A stretch of 56,777 nt of DNA from Methylobacterium isbiliense (GTDB lineage: Bacteria > Pseudomonadota > Alphaproteobacteria > Rhizobiales > Beijerinckiaceae), in the NCBI RefSeq assembly GCF_022179325.1, contig NZ_BPQQ01000070.1:1-56777 (forward strand), written 5' to 3'. How positions within the stretch are numbered: the first letter of the stretch is position 1; every line of letters begins with the position of its first letter. The notes beneath the pieces were generated by a model. It worked only from the letters and a program-made list of their open reading frames with translations, had not been told where the DNA came from and ran no database searches. Made by a program: the position numbers and the translations under genes. Of this stretch, positions 32,927 to 42,023 are shown in pieces.

Positions 32927-33823
32927 ATGCGCTGGGAAGACTTTCGGGCCTCCGAGAACGTGGAAGACCGGCGCGGCGAGGGCGGCGGCGGCTTCGGCTT
33001 TCCGGGCGGCGGGGCGGGCGGCCTCGGCATCGGCACCATCGTGATCCTGTGCATCATCGGCTGGGTCACGGGCATCAACCCGGCGATCCTGATCGGCGGC
33101 GCCGAGATGGTGAACCGTCCCCGCCAGGAGGAGCGGCAGGCCCCGGACGGGGCGCAGCGCCGCACCGGCCCGCCCACCGACCAGTCGGGGCGATTCGCCG
33201 CCGCGATCCTCGGCAACACCGAGGACGTGTGGAAGCAGGTGCTGCCGAACCAGACCGGGCGCCAGTACACGCCGACCACCATGGTGCTCTACCAGGGCGG
33301 CACCCGCAGCGGCTGCGGCATGGCGCGGGCCGCGATGGGTCCGTTCTACTGCCCGCTCGACAAGAAGGTCTATCTCGACACCTCCTTCTTCAAGGAGATG
33401 GAGCAGAAGTTCAAGGTCAAGGGTGACTTCGCCTACGCGTACGTGATCGCCCACGAGGTCGGCCACCACATCCAGGACGTACTCGGCATCCTGCCCAAGG
33501 TGCAGCGGCGCCAGCAGCAGGTAGACGAGCGCGAGTCGAACCGCCTCTCGGTGCGGGTCGAGCTGATGGCCGATTGTCTCGCGGGCGTCTGGGCCAAGAA
33601 CTCGGATGAGCGCTTCAACGCCCTCGAACCCGGCGACATCGAGGAGGCCATGCAGGCCGCGAGCGCCATCGGCGACGACCGGCTGCAGAAGCAGAGCCAG
33701 GGCTACGCCGTGCCGGATTCCTTCACCCACGGCTCCTCGGCCCAGCGCATGCGCTGGTTCCAGACCGGCTACCGCAGCGGCCAGACGCAGTCCTGCGACA
33801 CGTTCCGGGCGGCGCAGCTGTAA
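32927..33823 (+). CDS. YpfJ-type neutral zinc metallopeptidase
   Basis: A 298-residue membrane-anchored protein. The N-terminal [20 protein letters not shown] is followed by a Gly-rich stretch and one transmembrane helix (about 35-58, [20 protein letters not shown]). The periplasmic domain holds [20 protein letters not shown] and the metallopeptidase motif HEVGHH at 176-181, plus a downstream [13 protein letters not shown] segment whose Glu/Asp likely complete the zinc site. This matches the YpfJ/KPN_02809 neutral zinc metallopeptidase family. The physiological substrate is unknown. moaB follows after 22 bases and may share its transcript. Confidence 0.93.
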   Translation: MRWEDFRASENVEDRRGEGGGGFGFPGGGAGGLGIGTIVILCIIGWVTGINPAILIGGAEMVNRPRQEERQAPDGAQRRTGPPTDQSGRFAAAILGNTEDVWKQVLPNQTGRQYTPTTMVLYQGGTRSGCGMARAAMGPFYCPLDKKVYLDTSFFKEMEQKFKVKGDFAYAYVIAHEVGHHIQDVLGILPKVQRRQQQVDERESNRLSVRVELMADCLAGVWAKNSDERFNALEPGDIEEAMQAASAIGDDRLQKQSQGYAVPDSFTHGSSAQRMRWFQTGYRSGQTQSCDTFRAAQL

Positions 33824-33845
33824 GGCGCCCGCCAAGGAGCCCATC

Positions 33846-34388
33846 ATGCCCCTCGACACCGCCCGCCCCTTCATCCCGCTCAGGATCGCGGTGCTCACCG
33901 TCTCGGACACCCGCACGCTCGCGGACGACCGCTCGGGCGACACGCTGGCCGCGCGCCTGAGCGAGGCGGGCCACGCGCTCGCCGCGCGCGCGATCGTGCC
34001 GGACGAGGTCGCGGCGATCCGCGGGCAGGTGCAGGCCTGGATCGCGGATCCCGGCATCGACGTGGTGATCACCACCGGCGGCACCGGCTTCACCGGACGC
34101 GACGTGACGCCCGAGGCGCTGGAGCCGCTGTTCGAGAAGCGCATGGACGGCTTCTCGGCGATCTTCCACCGCATCTCCTACGACAAGATCGGCACCTCGA
34201 CCCTGCAGTCGCGGGCGACCGCGGGCGTCGCGGGGGCGACCTACGTCTTCGTGCTGCCGGGCTCGCCGGGCGCCTGCCGCGACGCCTGGGACGGCATCCT
34301 GGCGGCCCAGCTCGACTACCGCCACCGCCCCTGCAATTTCGTCGAGATCATGCCGCGCCTCGACGAGCACCTGAAGCGGGGCGCCTGA
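33846..34388 (+). CDS. moaB: Molybdenum cofactor biosynthesis protein B
   Basis: A 180-residue MoaB/Mog-superfamily protein thought to adenylate molybdopterin before molybdenum insertion. [20 protein letters not shown] at the N-terminus, the [17 protein letters not shown] active-site loop (76-92) and [20 protein letters not shown] near the C-terminus are all diagnostic. AAGGAGCCC immediately upstream is a good ribosome site. It lies directly after the metallopeptidase gene on the same strand. No other moa/moe gene is in the window. Confidence 0.94.
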   Translation: MPLDTARPFIPLRIAVLTVSDTRTLADDRSGDTLAARLSEAGHALAARAIVPDEVAAIRGQVQAWIADPGIDVVITTGGTGFTGRDVTPEALEPLFEKRMDGFSAIFHRISYDKIGTSTLQSRATAGVAGATYVFVLPGSPGACRDAWDGILAAQLDYRHRPCNFVEIMPRLDEHLKRGA

Positions 34389-34413
34389 CGCCGCGGCGGA
34401 CCCGGCCCGCGGC

Positions 34414-34932
34414 TCACGCGCAGGCGAGAGTGCCGCCGAGCCGCCGGACCCGCAGCGCCCGCCCCGGCGAAAAGCCGACCAGGGCCTCGCGCCGCACCAC
34501 GTCCCCGGGCCGCACCCGCCGGGTGCTGCCGCGCGCGGCCTCGACCCGGGCGGCGAGGCGGGCGGTCCAGGGCGCGTGCGGGCGCGGCAGGCGGCCCAGC
34601 GCCACCTCGGGCGGTGCGGTCCCGGTGAAGCGGTCGAGGGTGCGGATCCAGCCCTCGGCCGGCACGTCGCCGGCCTCCAGGCAGAAGAGCCAGGGCCGCC
34701 GCGCCAGGGCCGCGGCGGAGGCCCAGGGGTCCGCTCCCCGCGCCGCCAGCGCCGCCCCGGTGCTGTCGGCCATCACGGCGAGTTCCGGATCGGCGGGATC
34801 GGCGGCCACGATCACCGCATCGCCCACCAATCCGGCCGCAACGCCGGCCACCAGGGCCGACAGGGTGTCGGCCAGCGCCTCGATGGCGCCGGGTGCCTCC
34901 GCTCCCGTGACGTGCACGACCGCCGTGATCAT
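34414..34932 (-). CDS. Glycosyltransferase-2-like small protein
   Basis: A 172-residue protein with a GT-A-like Rossmann start: MITAVVHVTGAEAPGAIEAL, then GLVGDAVIVAADPADPELAV, then RPWLFCLEAGDVPAEGWIRT (the last equivalent to the acidic metal-binding strand of family-2 glycosyltransferases). It is shorter than a full family-2 enzyme (about 230 or more) and stops after an LPRPHAPWTARLAARVEA helix and a short beta tail. It may be a minimal or regulatory member. It is convergent with moaB (25-base gap) and divergent from the radical SAM gene. Function uncertain. Confidence 0.7.
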   Translation of the reverse strand: MITAVVHVTGAEAPGAIEALADTLSALVAGVAAGLVGDAVIVAADPADPELAVMADSTGAALAARGADPWASAAALARRPWLFCLEAGDVPAEGWIRTLDRFTGTAPPEVALGRLPRPHAPWTARLAARVEAARGSTRRVRPGDVVRREALVGFSPGRALRVRRLGGTLACA

Positions 34933-35046
34933 GCGGCGCCCTTAGCGCAAGCGGGACAGTCCGTCCTGCCTCGATCGGCGGCACTTGCCAATGTTCCTAT
35001 TTTGTTCCAAGCTTCGCCGCCGTTTCCAGGGCGGGGAGGGGGTTTG

Positions 35047-36162
35047 GTGGCAGCCAAGGACACGGACGGCACCGGTCCGCGCCTCGCGGCCGCCACCCCG
35101 CGCCCCGAGCGCCGCCGCGGACGCGGGGCCACCGCCAACCCGAGCGGTCGCTTCGAGACGGCCCGCCGCGAAGCCTTCGCGGACGGCTGGGAGCGCGAGG
35201 AGGATCTGCCGCCCCTGCGCACGGAGGTGACGGCGGAGCAGGCCCGCCGCATCATCACCCGCAACGACTCGCCCGACATCGGCTTCGACCGCTCGATCAA
35301 TCCCTATCGCGGCTGCGAGCACGGCTGCGTCTACTGCTTCGCCCGGCCGAACCACGCCTATGCGGGGCTGTCGCCGGGGCTCGACTTCGAGACGAAGCTG
35401 TTTGCCAAGCCGAACGCCGCCGCGCTCCTGGAGCGCGAACTCTCGGCGAAGGGCTACCGCCCGCGGGTGATCGCGCTCGGCACCGCCACCGATCCCTACC
35501 AGCCGATCGAGCGGCGCCACCGCCTCACCCGGGCGGTGCTGGAGGTGCTCGCCCGCTTCAACCACCCGGTCGGGATCGTCACCAAGTCCGACCTCGTGCT
35601 GCGCGACCTCGACCTGCTGGCGCCGATGGCGGCGCGGGGCCTCGTGCAGGTCGCGGTGTCGGTCACGACCCTCGATCCCGTGCTGGCGCGCCGCATGGAG
35701 CCGCGCGCGCCGCGGCCCGAGAAGCGCCTCGCGGCGATCCGGGGCCTGACGGCGGCCGGCGTGCCCGCGATGGTGCTGATGGCGCCGGTGATCCCGGGCC
35801 TCAACGACCACGAGATCGAGGCGGTGCTCGCCCGCGCCCGGGAGGCCGGCGCGGGCGCGGCCGGCAGCGTGCTCCTGCGCCTGCCGCACGAACTCGCGGA
35901 CCTGATGCGCGACTGGTTCTCCGAGCACTACCCCGCGCGCGCCGCCCGCGCCTTCGCGCTCCTTGCCGAGACCCGCGGGGGCCGGGTCTACGACGCCGCC
36001 TTCGGCACCCGCTTCACCGGCACCGGCCCCTACGCGACCCTGCTCTCCGACCGCGTCCGGCAGACCGCGCGACGCCTCGGCTTCGAAGAGGCGCGCCCGG
36101 CCCTGCGCACCGACCTCTTCGCGGTGCCGGGGCGGGAGGGGGCGCAGGGCTGCCTCTTCTGA
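35047..36162 (+). CDS. PA0069-family radical SAM protein
   Basis: A 371-residue radical SAM enzyme. The cluster motif is CEHGCVYC (Cys90, Cys94, Cys97) within SINPYRGCEHGCVYCFARPN. The region ITRNDSPDIGFDRSINPYRG and ALGTATDPYQPIERRHRLTR are characteristic of the PA0069/spore-photoproduct-lyase-like group of unassigned function. VTKSDLVLRDLDLLAPMAA and LMAPVIPGLNDHEIEAVLAR complete the barrel. The first 60 residues are basic and Pro/Arg-rich. GTG 35047, six bases after GGGAGGGGG, is the chosen start. Reaction unknown. Confidence 0.9.
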   Translation: MAAKDTDGTGPRLAAATPRPERRRGRGATANPSGRFETARREAFADGWEREEDLPPLRTEVTAEQARRIITRNDSPDIGFDRSINPYRGCEHGCVYCFARPNHAYAGLSPGLDFETKLFAKPNAAALLERELSAKGYRPRVIALGTATDPYQPIERRHRLTRAVLEVLARFNHPVGIVTKSDLVLRDLDLLAPMAARGLVQVAVSVTTLDPVLARRMEPRAPRPEKRLAAIRGLTAAGVPAMVLMAPVIPGLNDHEIEAVLARAREAGAGAAGSVLLRLPHELADLMRDWFSEHYPARAARAFALLAETRGGRVYDAAFGTRFTGTGPYATLLSDRVRQTARRLGFEEARPALRTDLFAVPGREGAQGCLF

Positions 36163-36266
36163 GTCCGTTTGGAACCCTTGTCGTGGCGCAGAATCTCGTC
36201 GCGGAACCGGCCACCGCGTCTGCGCACTCTGCTGAGGGCGCGACGGGTTCGACCGCGCCGCGCGCC

Positions 36267-37127
36267 TCAGGCCGGCACCGCCTCCAGGCACAGCTCGAAG
36301 GTGATGCAGGCCGCGTTGGCGCCGCGCGCGAGCACGCCCTCGTGGATGACGCCGTCGACGTCCACCACCGCGATGTCGAGCCGGGCCACCGGCGCCCCGT
36401 CCGGCCCGGGCCGCACCGCGCCGTCGCGGATCAGCACCTCGCTGGCGTCGGTCGGGATCACCCGTCCGTCGGCGAAGACCGGGCGCACGATGCTGCCGAG
36501 GCCGCGCACGCGCGCGGCCGGAAGGCCGTGCGTCCGGCAGGCCGCCTCGATGGCGGCGAAGACCTCCTGGTTGGGCTGGAGCTTGAGGAGGAGGCAGCCC
36601 GGCCCCGCTTCCCGGCCGCCGGCCGGGGTGAAGAGCGCGAAGTTGGTCTCGGCGTCCGGCTCGACCCGCCACGCGGCGTCGGGGGTGGCGAAGGCCTCGG
36701 CCCGGGCGGGAGCGCGCACCACCACCTCGGCGGGCAGCAGGTGGCCGGCGCGGCGGCGCCCGTCGGCCTCGGTCCAGATCCCGTGCACGTGCAGGAACGG
36801 CGCGCCGTCGCGCTCGCCGTAGGTGACGCTCGCCCGCTCCAGCCGGGTCTCGCCCGCGGGCCGGAAGGTCTCGCTGTAGTACGCGGCGAAGCGCGGGTCG
36901 GCCGAGAGGGCCGGCATCACGTAGGCGAAGGGCCGGAAGGATCCGCCCGCGAGCTCCACCACGCCGCCGCGCAGGCCGGCCGCCCGCAGGGGCTCGGCCA
37001 CCGCATCGAGCAGGGTGCGCCCCTCGGCCAGCGCGAAGGCGAGGCGCGCCGGCGCGCCCCCGGCGGACAGCCAGCGCTCGGCCCGCGCCGGACCGGGCTG
37101 GGCGAGGCGGCTCGGCGCGCGGCCCAT
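36267..37127 (-). CDS. Tandem PPC (DUF296) domain protein
   Basis: A 286-residue protein that appears to hold two PPC/DUF296 domains. The first (about 30-145) includes VVELAGGSFRPFAYVMPALS and FLHVHGIWTEADGRRRAGHL, the HxH metal-site pattern of the family. The second (about 175-285) includes CLLLKLQPNQEVFAAIEAAC, then RVRGLGSIVRPVFADGR and a VARLDIAVVDVDGVIHEG core. PPC domains trimerise and are known from plant AHL DNA-binding proteins and bacterial proteins of unclear role. Its ATG lies two bases after the stop of the acyl-CoA synthetase gene, so the two are translationally coupled, suggesting a linked function. Confidence 0.8.
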   Translation of the reverse strand: MGRAPSRLAQPGPARAERWLSAGGAPARLAFALAEGRTLLDAVAEPLRAAGLRGGVVELAGGSFRPFAYVMPALSADPRFAAYYSETFRPAGETRLERASVTYGERDGAPFLHVHGIWTEADGRRRAGHLLPAEVVVRAPARAEAFATPDAAWRVEPDAETNFALFTPAGGREAGPGCLLLKLQPNQEVFAAIEAACRTHGLPAARVRGLGSIVRPVFADGRVIPTDASEVLIRDGAVRPGPDGAPVARLDIAVVDVDGVIHEGVLARGANAACITFELCLEAVPA

Positions 37128-37129
37128 GC

Positions 37130-38740
37130 TCACGGCCTCCCGGCGAGGGGCGGAGAGGCGAGAGGCAGGAGGCCCGCCGCCTCCAGATCCTCGCGCACCA
37201 TTGTCTTGGTGATCTTGCCGTAGCCGGATTTCGGCAGGGCGGGGCGCAGGAAGACCCGCCGCGGCAGCTTGTAGCGGGCGACCTTGTCGGCGAGGTAGGC
37301 GAGCAGGTCCTCCTCGCTCAGCGCCGCGCCCTCGCGCAGGACGAGGACCGCGATCCCGATCTCGCCCCAGGTCGGATCGGACACGCCCAGCACCGCCGTC
37401 TCGGCCACCGCCGGATGGGTGAGGATCTTCTCCTCGATCTCCCGCGGGTAGATGTTCGAGCCGCCCGAGATGTACATGTCGGAGGCGCGGCCCGTGATGG
37501 TGAGGAAGCGCTGGTCGTCGAGGACGCCGAGGTCGCCGGTGCGGAACCAGCCGTCGCGGAACGCCTCCGCATTGGCCTTGGGGTTGTTCCAGTAGCCCGC
37601 GAACACGGCCGGGCCGCAGACGCAGATCTCGCCCTGGGTGCCGGCCGGGACCTCGCGGCCCTCCGCATCCTGGATCTGCACCTCCATGCCGGTGCGCTCG
37701 ATCCCGCAGGTGCCGACCCGCACGCCCGGGCCGTCCTCCGGGTCGTGCAGCGCGGGCGGCAGCACCGTGATGTTCCCGGTGACCTCGCCGAGGCCGAAAT
37801 ACTGCACCAGCACCGGGCCGAGCGTGCGCAGCGCCCGCTTCTGGTCCTCCCGGTACATCGGCGCCCCGGCATAGATCACGTAGCGCAGGGAGGCGTGGTC
37901 GTGCCGCGCCACGGCGGGATGCTCGACCATCATCTTCAGGATGGTGGGCACCGTGAACAGGTTGGTGACGCGGTGCCGCTCGATCAGCGCCCAGACCTCG
38001 CCGGCATCGAAGCGCTCGCCCTCCGGCAGCACCGTCGTCACCGCGCGGGCGACCTGCGTGAGCGCGTGGATGCCCGCCCCGTGCGAGAGCGGCGCCACCA
38101 CGAGCGAGACGTCGCCCTCCGGGGTCGTGCCGGGCATCAGGTCGCAGAGGTGGTTGGTGATCACGAAGGCCATCTGGCCGTGGGTGAGCACCGCGGCCTT
38201 CGGCTTGCCGGTGGTGCCGGAGGTGTAGAAGAACCAGCACGGGTCGTCGTACTCGACCGCGGCGTTCGGCACGGGCCCGCCCTCTCCGGCAAACAGCCCC
38301 TCGTAGGGCTCGCCCTCGGCCGGCCCCTCGCCGAGCGTCACGACGAGGCCGAGATCCGGGCAGGCCGCCCGCACCGCCGCCACATGGGCCGGGTTGTCCG
38401 CCTGGCACAGGAAGGCGCGGGCGCCCGATTGCTGCGCCAGGTAGGCGACGTCGTCCGGCATCAGGCGGTGATTGGTCGGCACGAACACGGCGCCGAGCCG
38501 GAAGGCCGCGTACATGATCTCGAGGATCGGGTTGCCGTTGCGGGCATGCACGAGGAGCCGGTCGCCCTTGGCGATGCCGCGGGCCTCGAGCGCGCCGGCG
38601 AGCCGGGACACGCGCGCGTCGAACGCCCGCCAGGTCCAGGTCCGGCCGCCCCAGTCGATGGCGATGCGGTCGGGATGGCGCGCGGCCGCCTGCGTGAGCG
38701 CATGGGCGAGGTTCATCACCCGGCGGGACATCGGGGTCAT
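37130..38740 (-). CDS. Acyl-CoA synthetase (AMP-dependent, ANL superfamily)
   Basis: A 536-residue adenylate-forming ligase that activates a carboxylic acid as acyl-AMP and transfers it to CoA. The P-loop-like motif YTSGTTGKPKAAVLTH is at 172-187. FTVPTILKMMVEHPAVARHD, then QYFGLGEVTGNITVLPP and DGWFRTGDLGVLDDQRFLTI carry the A4-A7 motifs. The C-terminal catalytic lysine lies in LPKSGYGKITKTMVRE. Sequence style is that of medium/long-chain or aryl fatty-acid ligases; the substrate is not determinable. ATG 38740 follows GGGAGGCGC. It is coupled to the downstream PPC gene. Confidence 0.93.
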   Translation of the reverse strand: MTPMSRRVMNLAHALTQAAARHPDRIAIDWGGRTWTWRAFDARVSRLAGALEARGIAKGDRLLVHARNGNPILEIMYAAFRLGAVFVPTNHRLMPDDVAYLAQQSGARAFLCQADNPAHVAAVRAACPDLGLVVTLGEGPAEGEPYEGLFAGEGGPVPNAAVEYDDPCWFFYTSGTTGKPKAAVLTHGQMAFVITNHLCDLMPGTTPEGDVSLVVAPLSHGAGIHALTQVARAVTTVLPEGERFDAGEVWALIERHRVTNLFTVPTILKMMVEHPAVARHDHASLRYVIYAGAPMYREDQKRALRTLGPVLVQYFGLGEVTGNITVLPPALHDPEDGPGVRVGTCGIERTGMEVQIQDAEGREVPAGTQGEICVCGPAVFAGYWNNPKANAEAFRDGWFRTGDLGVLDDQRFLTITGRASDMYISGGSNIYPREIEEKILTHPAVAETAVLGVSDPTWGEIGIAVLVLREGAALSEEDLLAYLADKVARYKLPRRVFLRPALPKSGYGKITKTMVREDLEAAGLLPLASPPLAGRP

Positions 38741-38858
38741 CGGGGGCGCCTCCCGGTTGGCGGTTGCTGGTGTGGGCCGCGGCCGGCGCCGCGTGCGCGC
38801 AGGCTTACCGCAGCTCACGCAGGGCGCGCCACGGCCCGCCGGCCGAAAACGATCCGGC

Positions 38859-39461
38859 TCACCCGCCGCCGGCGAGGCGGAAGCTGCGGCGGTGGTGGGG
38901 CGAGAGCCCCTGGCGGCGCATCGCCTCCCGGTGCAGGGCGGTGCCGTAGCCGGCGTTGCGCTCCCAGGCATAGGCCGGGTGGCGGGCCGCCAGCACGGCC
39001 ATCAGCCGGTCGCGCAGCACCTTGGCGAGGATCGAGGCGGCGGCGATCTGGGGCACGAGGCGCTCGCCGCCGATCACCGCGCGCACCGGCCCGTCGAGGC
39101 CCGGCGGCACGTCGCGCCCGTCCACCGCCACGGGCGCGCCGAGCCCGAGCCGGCGCACACTGCGGCGCATCGCGTCGAGGGTGGCGGCGCGCACGTTGAT
39201 GCGGTCGATCAGCCCCCGCGAGGCCCCCGCATAGGCGTAGGCCGCGCAGGCGCGGATGCGCGGCGCCAGCGCCGTGCGCGTCGCGGCGTCGAGGCGCTTG
39301 CTGTCGTCGAGGGCCGCGAGCAGGTCCGGGGGCAGGGCGGCGGGATCGAAATGCACCGCCGCCACGATGACGGGGCCGCAGAGCGCCCCGCGGCCGACCT
39401 CGTCGCAGCCGGTCACCACCGGGTAGCGGGCGGCCTCGGCCGGGTCGAAGGGCCCGGTCAC
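38859..39461 (-). CDS. rnhB: Ribonuclease HII
   Basis: A 200-residue type 2 RNase H that cuts RNA in RNA-DNA hybrids and at single ribonucleotides in DNA. The DEVGRGALCGPVIVAAV block (first catalytic Asp-Glu) is at about 20-36. LDDSKRLDAATRTALAPRI, then VDGRDVPPGL with the third acidic residue, and AAASILAKVLRDRLM follow. The end YGTALHREAMRRQGLSPHHR is typical. GTG 39461 overlaps the stop of the GH25 gene by GTGA, indicating coupling; another in-frame GTG at 39473 is possible. Length is slightly short but complete. Confidence 0.95.
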   Translation of the reverse strand: MTGPFDPAEAARYPVVTGCDEVGRGALCGPVIVAAVHFDPAALPPDLLAALDDSKRLDAATRTALAPRIRACAAYAYAGASRGLIDRINVRAATLDAMRRSVRRLGLGAPVAVDGRDVPPGLDGPVRAVIGGERLVPQIAAASILAKVLRDRLMAVLAARHPAYAWERNAGYGTALHREAMRRQGLSPHHRRSFRLAGGG

Positions 39462-40306
39462 TTGTCGCTGCACAAGCCCGCGGCGGAGAGCTGGCGGTGG
39501 TGGCGCGGGTCGCAGTCGGTGGCCAGGAACGAGGCCCACTCGGCCTTGGTGCCGTAGAAGGCGTTGCGGTCGACGTCGCCGCGCACGCCGGGCACGCGGC
39601 CGGTGGAGGTGAACTGCCAGAGCATCCAGCGCCGGTTGGCGTAGCGCTGCTCCGGCTCGGCCGCCGTGGAGCGGACCCAGTGCGGGTAATCCTCCAGCTC
39701 GCCCTCCAGCACGTCCTTGTGGAAGGTGATGTCGGTGTAGATGATCGGGCGCTTGCCCGTGTAGGCCTCCATCTCGCGCAGCATGTACTGCGTCATCGCC
39801 AGCGCCTGGGCCTTCGGCAGCTTCTTGGGGCACTTGGCCGAGTGGCCGTTCCACTCGACGTCGAGGACGGGGGGCAGCGCGGTCGGGTCGTTCGGGACGT
39901 TGCGCTTGAACCAGTCCATCTGCTCCTGGGCGGAGCGGCACCAGAACACGAAGTGGTAGGCGCCCCGCGGCACGCCGGCCCGGCCCGCCCCGTGCCAGTT
40001 CTCGTGGAAGCGCTCGTCGAGATGGTCGCCGCCCTCGGTGGCCTTGATGTAGGCGAACTGCGTGCCGGCGCTGCGCACCGAGGCCCAGTCGATCGGCCCC
40101 TGCCACTTCGACACGTCGATACCGTGGATCGGGTGCTGCTTGGCGCGGGCGACGCCCGGATGGGGCTTCACGTCGCCCTTGGTGGGGTAGAAGTCGGCGG
40201 TGCCCGCGCAGGCGGCGAGCAGGGCGAGGCTCGCGGCCGCGGCGGAGCGGCGCGCCCAGACGAGACCGCGCATGGCGAGGGGGAGGGACTTCGGCTCCAG
40301 CGGCAT
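39458..40306 (-). CDS. GH25 lysozyme-like lipoprotein
   Basis: A 282-residue muramidase-type protein. The N-terminus has a lipoprotein signal (ASLALLAAC, lipidated Cys33), placing it on the periplasmic side of a membrane. The GH25 domain begins HGIDVSKWQGPIDWASVRSA (61-80). It includes FAYIKATEGGDHLDERF, then GAYHFVFWC and the catalytic pair in LDVEWNG (Asp149, Glu151), then GKRPIIYTDITF and WMLWQFTSTGRVPGVRGDVD. GH25 enzymes cleave the beta-1,4 bond between MurNAc and GlcNAc in peptidoglycan. ATG 40306 was chosen; an in-frame GTG at 40336 and an ATG at 40273 remain possible. rnhB is translationally coupled downstream. Confidence 0.9.
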   Translation of the reverse strand: MPLEPKSLPLAMRGLVWARRSAAAASLALLAACAGTADFYPTKGDVKPHPGVARAKQHPIHGIDVSKWQGPIDWASVRSAGTQFAYIKATEGGDHLDERFHENWHGAGRAGVPRGAYHFVFWCRSAQEQMDWFKRNVPNDPTALPPVLDVEWNGHSAKCPKKLPKAQALAMTQYMLREMEAYTGKRPIIYTDITFHKDVLEGELEDYPHWVRSTAAEPEQRYANRRWMLWQFTSTGRVPGVRGDVDRNAFYGTKAEWASFLATDCDPRHHRQLSAAGLCSDK

Positions 40307-40504
40307 CGACGCGCGACCTGAATAGACGCAGAACACTATGGCTAAGCGATGCGGCGGGGCCGGTTAATGAAGGCTTGACGGTAACGGCGCCGAATTCCGG
40401 AAGGCGTTGCGGCAGGGACACATGAGCGCGGCCGCGGCCGCGCGCAAGGCCTCGGCCGTCAGGCCTAAGCGGCGGCACCAGCTTGGCTTTGGCCGGGAGG
40501 CGAT

Positions 40505-40948
40505 GTGGAGAAGGTTCTGTTCACCATCGGGTACGAAGGCGCGGATTCGGAGCGGTTCGCGGCGGCGCTCGCGGGTGCGGGCGTGGCCACGCTGGCGGAC
40601 GTGCGGGCGGTGGCGCTGTCGCGCAAGCGCGGCTTCTCGAAGAGCGCCCTGCGCGACCGGCTGGCGGAGGCGGGGATCTGCTACGAGCACCTGCGGGCGC
40701 TCGGCACCCCGAAGGCCGGGCGCGAGGCGGCCCGGGCCGACGATGCGGCGCTGATGCGCCGGATCTACTGCGAGGAGGTGCTGGAGACGGGCACGGGCGC
40801 GCAGGCCCTCGACGGCCTCGCGGCGCTCGCCGCGCGCGCACCGACCTGCCTGCTGTGCTTCGAGCGCGATCCGGAGCGCTGCCACCGGCGGGTGCTGGCC
40901 GAGCGGATGGCGGCGCGGGGGTTCAGGATCGTGGATCTGTTCGCGTGA
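40505..40948 (+). CDS. DUF488 family protein
   Basis: A 147-residue protein with the DUF488 pattern: VLFTIGYEGADSERFAAALA, then LADVRAVALSRKRGFSKSAL and the Cys-containing C-terminal CLLCFERDPERCHRRVLAER. The family is uncharacterised and found widely. Conserved Arg and Cys residues suggest a catalytic or metal-binding pocket. It starts at GTG 40505, four bases after GGGAGG. Its 3' end overlaps the convergent glycosyltransferase gene by 26 bases, so both mRNAs would be complementary there. Confidence 0.88.
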   Translation: MEKVLFTIGYEGADSERFAAALAGAGVATLADVRAVALSRKRGFSKSALRDRLAEAGICYEHLRALGTPKAGREAARADDAALMRRIYCEEVLETGTGAQALDGLAALAARAPTCLLCFERDPERCHRRVLAERMAARGFRIVDLFA

Positions 40949-42023
40949 GGGGCTCTGCGCCGACGCCGAGGGGGGCGCGGCCGAACCGACGCACCGGGCG
41001 CGGCACGCCGGCCTGCGCGTGGGCGGTCTCGATGTTGGCGTAGAACTGCCGGGCGCTCTCCGCCCAGGTGTAGCGCAGGGCCTCCTGCCGGCACGCCTCG
41101 CGCGGGATCGCGAGGCTGGCGAGGGCCGCGGCGCGCAGGTCGGCGTCGAGCACGCCCGCGCCGGTGCCCCCCACCACGTCGAGGGGACCGGTGACCGGGT
41201 AGGCCGCCACCGGCAGGCCGCAGGCGAGGGCTTCGAGGAGCACGATGCCGAAGGTGTCGGTGAGGCTCGGGAACACGAAGGCGTCGCAGGCCGCGTAGAT
41301 CCGTGCCAGATCCTCGCCCGTGCGGGTGCCGAGGAAGCGCGCGGCCGGCGCGAGGGCTTCGAGCCGCGCCCGGTCGGGACCGTCGCCGACCACCACCTTG
41401 GTGCCCGGCAGGTCGAGGCTGAGGAAGGCCGCGACGTTCTTCTCCACCGCCAGCCGCCCGACGAACAGGAACAGCGGGCGGGGCAGGCCGGCGAGCGCCG
41501 CCACCGGCTCGTCGCGGGGCCGGAACAGCTCGGTGTCGACGCCGCGCGTCCAGCGCATCAGGTTCGAGAAGCCCCGGCCGGCGAGTTCCCGCTCCAGGGA
41601 GGGCGTGCTCACCATCGTGCCGCTCGCCGCTCCGTGGAAGCGGCGCAGCCAGGCGTAGGACCATGCGGGCGGCACCGGCGCCCGGGCGGCGAGGTATTCG
41701 GGGAAGCGGGTGTGGTAGCTCGTGGTGAAGGGCTGCCCGCGGGCGAGGCAGACCCGGCGGGTGGCGAGCCCGATCGGTCCCTCGGTGGCGATGTGCACAT
41801 GGGTGGGCGCGAGGTCCGGCCAACGCGCCGCCACACCCCGGGCGGTCACCAGCGAGAGCCGGATCTCGGGGTAGAAGGGCAGCGGCACCGAGCGGAAGGC
41901 GCGCGGGGTGAGCAGCGTCGGGGTGCAGCCGAGGTGCGGGCCCGCCTCCGCCATGTGCTCCAGGGAGCGCACCACCCCGTTCACCTGTGGGTGCCACGCG
42001 TCGGTGGCGACGAGGAGCCTCAC
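40923..42023 (-). CDS. GT4-type glycosyltransferase, probable Agt-like glycolipid synthase
   Basis: A 366-residue GT-B glycosyltransferase of family 4. The acceptor-side start is RLLVATDAWHPQVNGVVRSL, and SYHTRFPEYLAARAPVPPAW follows. The donor domain has FLFVGRLAVEKNVAAFLSLD and the E-x7-E region FVFPSLTDTFGIVLLEALAC. Its GTG start overlaps the stop of the metallophosphoesterase gene by GTGA. In other alphaproteobacteria a phospholipase C of the same metallophosphoesterase family (PlcP) is encoded next to the diacylglycerol glycosyltransferase Agt; together they replace phospholipids with glycolipids under phosphate limitation. That assignment is inference from context and family. A mannosyl- or glucosyltransferase with another lipid acceptor is the alternative. 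Confidence 0.8.
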   Translation of the reverse strand: MRLLVATDAWHPQVNGVVRSLEHMAEAGPHLGCTPTLLTPRAFRSVPLPFYPEIRLSLVTARGVAARWPDLAPTHVHIATEGPIGLATRRVCLARGQPFTTSYHTRFPEYLAARAPVPPAWSYAWLRRFHGAASGTMVSTPSLERELAGRGFSNLMRWTRGVDTELFRPRDEPVAALAGLPRPLFLFVGRLAVEKNVAAFLSLDLPGTKVVVGDGPDRARLEALAPAARFLGTRTGEDLARIYAACDAFVFPSLTDTFGIVLLEALACGLPVAAYPVTGPLDVVGGTGAGVLDADLRAAALASLAIPREACRQEALRYTWAESARQFYANIETAHAQAGVPRPVRRFGRAPLGVGAEPLTRTDPRS

